Assembly (NCBI GenBank): GCA_041648665.1
Contig: JBAZOP010000137.1
Coordinates: 1 to 5,433 of the forward strand
From: a bacterium
GTDB taxonomy: Bacteria; UBA10199; 2-02-FULL-44-16; JAAZCA01
DNA: 5,433 nucleotides
Direction of reading: 5' to 3'
This document shows positions 1-4,395 of the stretch, piece after piece; positions within the stretch are counted from its first letter, which is position 1; every line of letters starts with the position of its first letter. The position numbers and the translations under genes were made by a program. The notes below the pieces were generated by a model, which was not told the DNA's origin, made no database searches, and saw only the letters and a list, made by a program, of their open reading frames with translations.

Positions 1-46
1 TATCGATTTTTTAAAAATTCAGATTATTTCCAGTTATTTCAATATG

Positions 47-781
47 TTAGATAGAAGCAGGATGTCTTCTGAAAGACATGGTCATGATGGCCGCGAGTAT
101 TGCGGAACTCGCCAGCCCGAGTTTCCAATGCCCGACCCGGAAGGTCATGAAGATGCTGAAGAGGGCGATGCCTGAGTAGAAGGCGGGGTAAAAGAAAATC
201 GTTCGCCGGCTCGGCAGTTCGTTGGTTCGCCCCAAGAAAACGGGGAAGGCGCGCCATGCGAGCAGGTTGAAGCCCACGATCGCGAATGCCGTCAGGAACC
301 AGCCGCCGAAGTTCGTCATCGGCACGCCGAAGTAGAGGCCGGGGAACGCGTAGTAGTGGATCTTTCCAAGGAACCAGAGGTCGCCCATGGTAGCGATGGG
401 GTCCACGATCACGTCGAGCAGCATTGTGAGCAGCGCGCCCAGGAGTGCGGCGCGGAGGTAGGACGCGCGGCCGCGGTCCAGCATGAGGGTTGCCGTCGAG
501 TATCCCGCGAATGTGAGGAAGGAATATGAGAGGGAATCGAAGAAGGGCACGCCCGCGATCAGGAGCTCGCCGCGCAGGTTTTCATATATGTAATGATACT
601 CCCCGTAGGGGAACCCGTTGTGGATCGACGAATATTCGGAGGCCCAGGCGATGAGGTATCCCGAGACCAGCCAGAGCGTCGTGCGGCGCCAGCCGAAAAA
701 ACGCCAGGCCAGGAAGAGATACGCCGCGAGAAATGCGAAGACGTAGGGCCGGTGCAGGAATGTCGTGAGCAAGGAGTCCAC
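47..781 (-). CDS. Carotenoid biosynthesis protein, DUF422/CruF-like membrane protein
   Basis: A 244-aa polytopic membrane protein with about seven hydrophobic segments. It resembles the DUF422 (PF04240) family, which includes CruF, the carotenoid 1',2'-hydratase of Deinococcus and cyanobacteria, and the bisanhydrobacterioruberin hydratase of haloarchaea. Family hallmarks seen are the NGFPYGEYHY block (residues 55-64) with Glu49 just before it, GVPFFDSLSYSFLTFAGY (77-94), the acidic helix LLDVIVDP (Asp123, Asp127) and GVPMTNFGGW (152-161). The likely role is modification of an acyclic carotenoid end group in the inner membrane. The substrate cannot be told, because no other carotenoid gene is in the window. 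The start is GTG, with AGAAGG about 11 nt upstream inside the end of the preceding gene. It lies 3 nt after the HD-GYP regulator gene, so the two are probably one transcript. Family assignment is firm; exact reaction is inference. Confidence 0.85.
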   Translation of the reverse strand: MDSLLTTFLHRPYVFAFLAAYLFLAWRFFGWRRTTLWLVSGYLIAWASEYSSIHNGFPYGEYHYIYENLRGELLIAGVPFFDSLSYSFLTFAGYSTATLMLDRGRASYLRAALLGALLTMLLDVIVDPIATMGDLWFLGKIHYYAFPGLYFGVPMTNFGGWFLTAFAIVGFNLLAWRAFPVFLGRTNELPSRRTIFFYPAFYSGIALFSIFMTFRVGHWKLGLASSAILAAIMTMSFRRHPASI

Positions 782-784
782 GGA

Positions 785-1744
785 TCAAGTAGCCTTCTGT
801 TTCACCACTTCGAGCAGGATGCGCACGCAGGAGGGGTCCCACTGGCCGCTTCCGATCTCGTTCTCGAATATGGCGCACGCCTCCTGCACGGTCATGCCCT
901 TTCGATAGGGCCGGTCGGTGGTCATCGCGTCGAACGCATCCGCCACCGACGCGATGCGCGCGGCGAGCGGGATCTCGTCGTTTTTGAGGCCGTCCGGATA
1001 GCCGCCGCCATCCATCCTCTCATGGTGCGAGCGGATGATGGCAAGGCACGGTTCGAGGCTCTTCAGCGGCTCGCATATCTCGTACCCGCGCGAGGCGTGC
1101 GTGCGGATGTGCGCCATCTCCTCGTCCGTGAGCCTGCCCGGCTTGAGCAGTATCGATTCCTTCACGCCTATCTTGCCTATGTCGTGGATGAGCGCGCCCT
1201 TCCTCAGGTTCTCGATCTCGAAGTCCGGCATGCCGATCTTGCGCGCGATCTTCACCGCAAGCTCCGCCACGCGCTCCGAGTGGCCGCTGGTGTAGAAATC
1301 CTTCGCTTCGAGCGCCTGCGCGAGCGAGAAGAGTATGGATTCGCTCGTGTCCAGGTCGTCGTGCATGAGCTTCATGCGCAGGAGCGACTTGATGCGCGTC
1401 ATCAGCTCCAGCTTGTTGATCGGCTTCACCAGGAAGTCGTCCGCGCCCAGCTCGATCGCGCGGAGTTTGTCCTGCTGCTCCGAGAGCGCGGTGATGACGA
1501 TGATCGGGATGAAGCGGGTTTCCTTGTCGTTGCGGATTCGCTTTATGATCTCGAAGCCCGACACCCTGGGCATCATGAGATCCAGCAGGATCAGATCCGG
1601 CGGTTCCTTCTGGATCTTGTGGAGCGCCTCCTCGCCGTCGACTGCGCTGTCGATTATGTACGGGTACGGTTTGAGCTGGGACTGCAAGAGCTCGATCACC
1701 GAGGGGTTGTCGTCGACTATGAGTATGGATGTCTTCCTGACCAC
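785..1744 (-). CDS. Response regulator with HD-GYP domain (predicted c-di-GMP phosphodiesterase)
   Basis: A 319-aa two-domain cytoplasmic protein of RpfG type. Residues 5-125 are a receiver domain: acidic pair Asp11/Asp12, phospho-acceptor Asp55 in LILLDLMMP, Thr85 and Lys107 in FLVKP. Residues 135-319 are an HD-GYP domain: GHSERV (His155), HDIGKIG (His187, Asp188, Lys191), THAS (His216), HHERMDGGGYPDG (His240, His241, with GYP at 248-250) and VADAFDAMT (Asp269). All metal- and substrate-contacting motifs I can check are intact, so it should hydrolyse cyclic-di-GMP under control of phosphorylation. No sensor kinase gene is adjacent, so its partner is unknown (orphan regulator). The start is GTG at 1744 with a strong AGGAGG only 3 nt upstream; there is no better in-frame start. 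It reads directly into the DUF422/CruF-like gene. Confidence 0.95.
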   Translation of the reverse strand: MVRKTSILIVDDNPSVIELLQSQLKPYPYIIDSAVDGEEALHKIQKEPPDLILLDLMMPRVSGFEIIKRIRNDKETRFIPIIVITALSEQQDKLRAIELGADDFLVKPINKLELMTRIKSLLRMKLMHDDLDTSESILFSLAQALEAKDFYTSGHSERVAELAVKIARKIGMPDFEIENLRKGALIHDIGKIGVKESILLKPGRLTDEEMAHIRTHASRGYEICEPLKSLEPCLAIIRSHHERMDGGGYPDGLKNDEIPLAARIASVADAFDAMTTDRPYRKGMTVQEACAIFENEIGSGQWDPSCVRILLEVVKQKAT

Positions 1745-1747
1745 GCA

Positions 1748-1753
1748 CCTCCT
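1748..1753 (-). promoter_or_regulatory. Shine-Dalgarno AGGAGG of the HD-GYP gene
   Basis: On the minus strand AGGAGG is followed by TGC and then GTG. The 3-nt spacing is shorter than usual, but this site fixes the GTG at 1744 as start, because the next codons (GTC, AGG, AAG, ACA) offer no alternative. Confidence 0.6.
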
Positions 1754-1775
1754 ATATCAGAGATCGCCCCCAGTG

Positions 1776-1804
1776 TCTATCGCAGGTCTTTTTACGGCCG
1801 CCAA
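1776..1804 (-). promoter_or_regulatory. Weak candidate sigma70 promoter for the HD-GYP/CruF-like unit
   Basis: On the minus strand, TTGGCG (1804-1799, four of six consensus) is followed after 17 nt by GATAGA (1781-1776, three of six). The TGC just before it could act as an extended -10 element. Predicted transcription would begin about 25 nt before the GTG. The match is poor and other sigma factors cannot be excluded. Confidence 0.25.
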
Positions 1805-1811
1805 AAGGCAG

Positions 1812-1841
1812 TTGACACTGTTGTCGACCCTCCATTATGGT
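1812..1841 (+). promoter_or_regulatory. Candidate sigma70 promoter for the membrane protein/zinc-knuckle operon
   Basis: A perfect -35 box TTGACA (1812-1817) is followed after 18 nt by TATGGT (1836-1841, four of six consensus). Transcription would start near 1848, leaving a leader of about 19 nt that holds the purine-rich ribosome binding site AAAGGGGGG (1853-1861), 5 nt before the ATG at 1867. An imperfect inverted repeat (TTGACA-CTGT-TGTCGA, 1812-1827) covers the -35 box and could be an operator. Confidence 0.5.
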
Positions 1842-1866
1842 GCACGAAACTTAAAGGGGGGCGGCT

Positions 1867-2313
1867 ATGTGGGGCATCATCAAGTGGCTCTTTATCCTTT
1901 CGATCATGGCAATAATAGCGCTTGCGCTCACCGGAAAGAAGATCCGCGGCAAGACGGTCGAGGAGTACATGGGCCCTGTCATGCAGTCCAAGGCGGTCAA
2001 GGAAGGGCTCAGGGACATCCGCTCGATCGTGGGCGAGGGGCTCAAGGCGGCCGGCGAGGCGATCTCCGAGGACGTGACCGACGAGGAGAAGAAGCAACTC
2101 GACCAGGTCCTGCGGGAGGAGCTCAAGGCGGGCGCACCGGTGCAGATGCCGCCGGACCAGAAGGCTCTCGCTCCGGAGATGAAGGAGGGCGCGACGGTCG
2201 AGGGGGCGATCCAGCCCAGGCCCACGCTGCAGCAGATGGAAGCGATGCCGCCGAAACCGGGCGCAACTACGGACGATCAAAACATGCAGGAGAGACCCAT
2301 AGGAGACAGATGA
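1867..2313 (+). CDS. Hypothetical single-pass membrane protein
   Basis: A 148-aa protein I cannot assign to a named family. Residues 4-22 are a hydrophobic segment (IIKWLFILSIMAIIALALT), followed by a basic stretch (GKKIRGK, 23-29). This pattern suggests an uncleaved N-terminal anchor. Residues 30-88 are charged and probably helical (VEEYMGPVMQSKAVKEGLRDI... then TDEEKKQLDQVLREELK). The last 60 residues are rich in Pro, Met and Gln and look disordered. Translation is well supported: AAAGGGGGG lies 5 nt before the ATG, and a sigma70-like promoter sits upstream. Its stop overlaps the start of the zinc-knuckle gene by 4 nt (ATGA), implying translational coupling and perhaps a shared job. No catalytic motif is visible. 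Confidence 0.8.
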   Translation: MWGIIKWLFILSIMAIIALALTGKKIRGKTVEEYMGPVMQSKAVKEGLRDIRSIVGEGLKAAGEAISEDVTDEEKKQLDQVLREELKAGAPVQMPPDQKALAPEMKEGATVEGAIQPRPTLQQMEAMPPKPGATTDDQNMQERPIGDR

Positions 2314-2696
2314 TTATGACAGACAAGACAGCCAAGGCGAAGACGACAGCGAAGACGAAAACGACGGCAAAGGCGAAGGCCGGGGCGAGCCGGGCTCCGG
2401 GGAAATCCTGCATGATGGAGGGGTGTAAGAGGCCGTACCAGGCCAAGGGCTATTGCAACGTCCACTATCGCAAGTGGCGCCGCGGCGAGCTCGACGCGAA
2501 GCCGCGCTATCGGACCTGCGCCGAGGACAAATGCCGAAAGCCCACGTACCGCAAGGGCTACTGTGAGGAGCATTATTCGGCATGGAGCGCATCCAAGAAG
2601 CCACAGGCAGCGGCAGAGGCCCCGGCAGCGGCTCCAACAGCAACTCCGGCCCCGGCAGCAGAGGCCCCCAAGGTCGAGGAAACCCCCACCGCGTAA
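2310..2696 (+). CDS. Small basic protein with two tandem CX4CX9CX2H zinc-knuckle motifs
   Basis: A 128-aa protein of three parts. Residues 5-33 are Lys/Ala/Thr-rich, like a histone H1 tail. Residues 34-93 hold two copies of a Cys/His motif: Cys34-Cys39-Cys49-His52 and Cys70-Cys75-Cys85-His88, both CX4CX9CX2HY with a shared 'KGYC..HY..W' core. Residues 97-128 are an Ala/Pro tail ending in acidic residues. Each motif could bind one zinc; similar knuckles occur in phage HNH proteins and in small deltaproteobacterial proteins annotated 'vegetative protein', but here there is no nuclease domain. Nucleic-acid binding is inference from charge and motif. The start is ATG 2310, overlapping the upstream stop, with AGGAG at 2301-2305 (4 nt away); ATG 2316 two codons later is equally possible (10 nt). 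The open frame extends far upstream, but that part lies opposite the HD-GYP gene. Confidence 0.8.
   Translation: MIMTDKTAKAKTTAKTKTTAKAKAGASRAPGKSCMMEGCKRPYQAKGYCNVHYRKWRRGELDAKPRYRTCAEDKCRKPTYRKGYCEEHYSAWSASKKPQAAAEAPAAAPTATPAPAAEAPKVEETPTA
2340..2375 (+). repeat. Imperfect 18-bp tandem repeat encoding KTTAK(T/A)
   Basis: Two adjacent 18-bp units (2340-2357 and 2358-2375) match at 14 of 18 positions and encode KTTAKT and KTTAKA in the basic N-terminus of the zinc-knuckle protein. Differences are mostly at third codon positions, so the protein repeat is better kept than the DNA repeat. Confidence 0.6.
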
Positions 2697-2715
2697 GGTC
2701 CTGAATTCAAAGCCC

Positions 2716-2743
2716 TTGCCATTGTTCCATTTAGTGGTACAAT
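2716..2743 (+). promoter_or_regulatory. Sigma70-type promoter of the MNT/HEPN module
   Basis: TTGCCA (2716-2721, five of six consensus) and TACAAT (2738-2743, five of six) are separated by 16 nt. Transcription would start near 2750, only about 4 nt before the ATG at 2754, so the mRNA would be leaderless or nearly so. This agrees with the absence of any Shine-Dalgarno sequence before that ATG. The region is clearly more AT-rich than the flanking genes. Confidence 0.6.
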
Positions 2744-2750
2744 TGTTCCA
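2721..2750. promoter_or_regulatory. Probable operator: three related 9-bp half-sites over the promoter
   Basis: ATTGTTCCA occurs at 2721-2729 and again, identically, at 2742-2750, a 21-bp offset (two helical turns). Between them, in opposite orientation, lies TGGTACAAT (2735-2743), which differs by one base from the exact reverse complement TGGAACAAT. The first and second half-sites form an inverted repeat with a 5-bp spacer; the second and third overlap by 2 bp. The sites cover the -10 box and the predicted transcription start, as an autorepressor site would. The obvious candidate binder is the winged-helix domain of the gene that follows. Confidence 0.6.
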
Positions 2751-2753
2751 GAT

Positions 2754-3344
2754 ATGCTCACACTCATGACAGGCCGGTCGGATGTGCAGCTTCGGCTGGT
2801 GGGCTTATTCCTCAGGAATCCTGCTTCTAGGTTCTATCTGCGTGAGCTGCAGCGCACTCTCGGCATCCCCGTGGGCTCGCTTCAGCGTCATCTGTCTCGC
2901 ATGAAGGAAGAAGGCGTCCTGAAAAGCGAGGCGGCGGGACCCCTGAGATTCTTTTCCTTGAATCCGGAATATCCGTATCTGGAGGAACTGAGAAACGTTG
3001 CGCTCTCCGAGTTGCGCAAGCTGGAGCTCGAGCGGGACCTCGCAAAGCTTCTTAAGAAGCTCAAAAAGGAATATTCTCCCGACAAGGTCATATTGTTCGG
3101 CTCGCTGGCGAAGGGGCGAGTCTCTCCGGACGGCGACATCGACCTTTTGATAGTGAAGGAGCGCATACCGGCGCGTTACTGGGATCGCGTGAAGGAGTTT
3201 GCCCCTCTGCTTGCCGGCTGTGACGTGGGCGTTGACTATACTATCTGGACGCCGAAGGAATTGGCAGGCGAGCTGGACAAAAACGGCTTTCTGAAGGATG
3301 AGATCGTCGGGAAGGGCAGGGTGCTCTATGAGCGCGCCGCATGA
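2754..3344 (+). CDS. Winged-helix/minimal nucleotidyltransferase (MNT) fusion, predicted antitoxin and autoregulator
   Basis: A 196-aa fusion. Residues 8-70 form a winged helix-turn-helix (FYLRELQRTLGIPVGSLQRHLSRMKEEGVL then a wing, GPLRFFSLN). Residues 84-106 are a charged helix linker. Residues 107-193 are a minimal nucleotidyltransferase domain with the GSX10DXD signature (Gly116-Ser117, Asp128, Asp130) and a likely third metal ligand Asp161 in GVDYTIW. All three acidic residues are present, so the enzyme should be active. In known HEPN/MNT systems the MNT protein neutralises the HEPN RNase, in one case by adding AMP units to it. The HEPN gene overlaps its end by 17 nt. The ATG at 2754 has no ribosome binding site and sits just after a promoter, so leaderless translation is likely; ATG 2766 is an alternative with no better site. 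Domain calls are firm; antitoxin role is inferred from context. Confidence 0.88.
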   Translation: MLTLMTGRSDVQLRLVGLFLRNPASRFYLRELQRTLGIPVGSLQRHLSRMKEEGVLKSEAAGPLRFFSLNPEYPYLEELRNVALSELRKLELERDLAKLLKKLKKEYSPDKVILFGSLAKGRVSPDGDIDLLIVKERIPARYWDRVKEFAPLLAGCDVGVDYTIWTPKELAGELDKNGFLKDEIVGKGRVLYERAA

Positions 3345-3723
3345 GGAATGGCTGACACGCGCCGAGAACGACCTCCGTTTTGCGGAGCTTGGTCTGCGGG
3401 AGGGTTTTTATTCGCAGGTCTGTTTTCTCTCACAGCAGGTCGTGGAGAAGTGCTTCAAAGGCATGCTTGTCGCACTGGGCAGGTCTTATCCCAAGAGCCA
3501 CAGCCTGCGCGAACTGGCGTCAAAGCTCCCGGAGCTTTCATTGAAGAAACACTCAGAGGCGCTGACGATCCTCGACGGTTATTATGTTCCCATCAGGTAT
3601 CCCGATGCAGCCCCTGGCATGAAAGCCGGGGGGGCGCCCAATAAGGGCGAGGCGCGTGTTGCGATCGACACCGCGCGTGCGATATGGGACATCGTCACCA
3701 AGTACCTTTCAAAGAAAGGTTGA
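3328..3723 (+). CDS. HEPN-domain protein, predicted toxin RNase
   Basis: A 131-aa all-helical HEPN protein (PF05168 type), nearly all domain. Seen: WLTRAENDLRFAELGLREGFYSQVCFLSQQVVEKCFKGMLVALG (8-51), the usual first helices; Arg52-X5-His58 (RSYPKSH), matching the RX4-6H catalytic motif of HEPN RNases; and LDGYYVPIRYPDA (82-94), typical of this subfamily. In toxin-antitoxin pairs HEPN proteins cut RNA, and the adjacent MNT protein restrains them. The ATG at 3328 lies inside the MNT gene (17-nt overlap) with AGGG 6 nt upstream, so translation is probably coupled. An in-frame upstream extension to 3298 is possible but does not align with the family. The Tyr that follows the His in HepT (RX4HXY) is absent. 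Toxicity is inference; some PF05168 members have unknown roles. Confidence 0.87.
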   Translation: MSAPHEEWLTRAENDLRFAELGLREGFYSQVCFLSQQVVEKCFKGMLVALGRSYPKSHSLRELASKLPELSLKKHSEALTILDGYYVPIRYPDAAPGMKAGGAPNKGEARVAIDTARAIWDIVTKYLSKKG

Positions 3724-3738
3724 TTGCAGTCATCTCCG

Positions 3739-4395
3739 ATGCCTCCTACCAAAAAGACATTGATGGAGGGTTTTCGCCTGATGCTCGCGCGCTTCGGGCC
3801 GCGCGGCTGGTGGCCTGGCGAGACGCCGTTCGAGGTCATGGTCGGCGCGATCCTCACGCAGAATACGAACTGGAAGAATGTCGAGAAGGCGATCGCGAAT
3901 TTAAAGCAAGAGGACATCCTCGATCCACACGCCATGCTGGGACTCTCTCCGCAGAGGCTCGCTTCTCTCATCAAGCCGGCCGGTTATTTCAGGGTGAAGG
4001 CAAAGCGGCTGCGATCATTCCTCAAATATTTCGTCGAAAACTACGACGGCAGCGCAAGGAAGATGGCGAAGAGGGATCTGCCGCAACTCAGAGAGGAGCT
4101 GCTCGCGGTAAACGGCATCGGACCCGAGACCGCGGACTCGATCCTGCTCTACGCACTGAAGAAGGATATTTTTGTAATCGACGCGTACACAAAGCGCATT
4201 CTCTCGCGCCATGGGCTCTGCGCTGAGGAGGACTGCTACGATGATCTGCAGGCGCTCTTCATGGACCGCATAGAGAAGGATATCCCGCTCTACAACGAGT
4301 ACCACGCCCTGATCGTGGAGACGGGAAAGGACTTCTGCCGCACGAGTCCCCGCTGTGCCGAATGCCCGCTGAACGGATGGAATAATCTTCCTTAG
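3739..4395 (+). CDS. HhH-GPD DNA glycosylase, endonuclease III-related (COG2231/MagIII-like)
   Basis: Base-excision-repair glycosylase. Numbering here is from the TTG at 3724 (223 aa). Seen: WWPGETPFEVMVGAILTQNTNWKNVEKAI (29-57), LIKPAGYFRVKAKRL (82-96), helix-hairpin-helix LLAVNGIGPETAD (126-138), catalytic Asp153 in VIDAYTKR, and NEYHALIVETGKDFC (191-205). The position of endonuclease III's catalytic Lys in the hairpin is Glu135, as in the COG2231 group that includes 3-methyladenine glycosylase MagIII. It is therefore probably a monofunctional glycosylase without lyase activity. The C-terminal cluster has Cys205, Cys211 and Cys214 but no fourth Cys, so a normal 4Fe-4S cluster is doubtful. 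The start is uncertain: ATG 3739 (chosen, no clear ribosome site), TTG 3724 directly after the HEPN stop with AAAGG 4 nt before, or ATG 3763. It may be co-transcribed with the HEPN gene. Confidence 0.85.
   Translation: MPPTKKTLMEGFRLMLARFGPRGWWPGETPFEVMVGAILTQNTNWKNVEKAIANLKQEDILDPHAMLGLSPQRLASLIKPAGYFRVKAKRLRSFLKYFVENYDGSARKMAKRDLPQLREELLAVNGIGPETADSILLYALKKDIFVIDAYTKRILSRHGLCAEEDCYDDLQALFMDRIEKDIPLYNEYHALIVETGKDFCRTSPRCAECPLNGWNNLP

Noticed and set aside
6..19. AT-only near-palindrome after the CruF-like gene
   Set aside because: It lacks a GC stem, so it is not a convincing terminator. The stretch is too short and too near the edge to judge.
593..1915. A 440-codon plus-strand open frame
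   Set aside because: It lies opposite the CruF-like and HD-GYP genes, both of which show clear family motifs. Its translation is Arg/Val/Glu/Leu-rich without any domain, as expected from GC-rich antisense frames.
1335..2309. Long upstream extension of the zinc-knuckle reading frame
   Set aside because: The frame stays open by chance across the HD-GYP antisense strand and a shifted frame of the membrane-protein gene. The real start is at 2310, with an AGGAG site and an ATGA overlap.
3046..3061. Perfect 16-bp palindrome AGCTTCTTAAGAAGCT
   Set aside because: It lies within the linker helix of the MNT gene and is explained by Lys/Leu codons (KLLKKL). It has no loop and no T-tract, so it is not a terminator, and nothing ties it to the half-sites at the promoter.
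3610..3635. GC-rich hairpin with a run of seven G's inside the HEPN gene
   Set aside because: The reading frame is intact and the encoded PDAAPGMKAGGAP stretch fits the family's variable loop. A 9-bp stem of this composition is unremarkable in GC-rich coding DNA and is not followed by T's.
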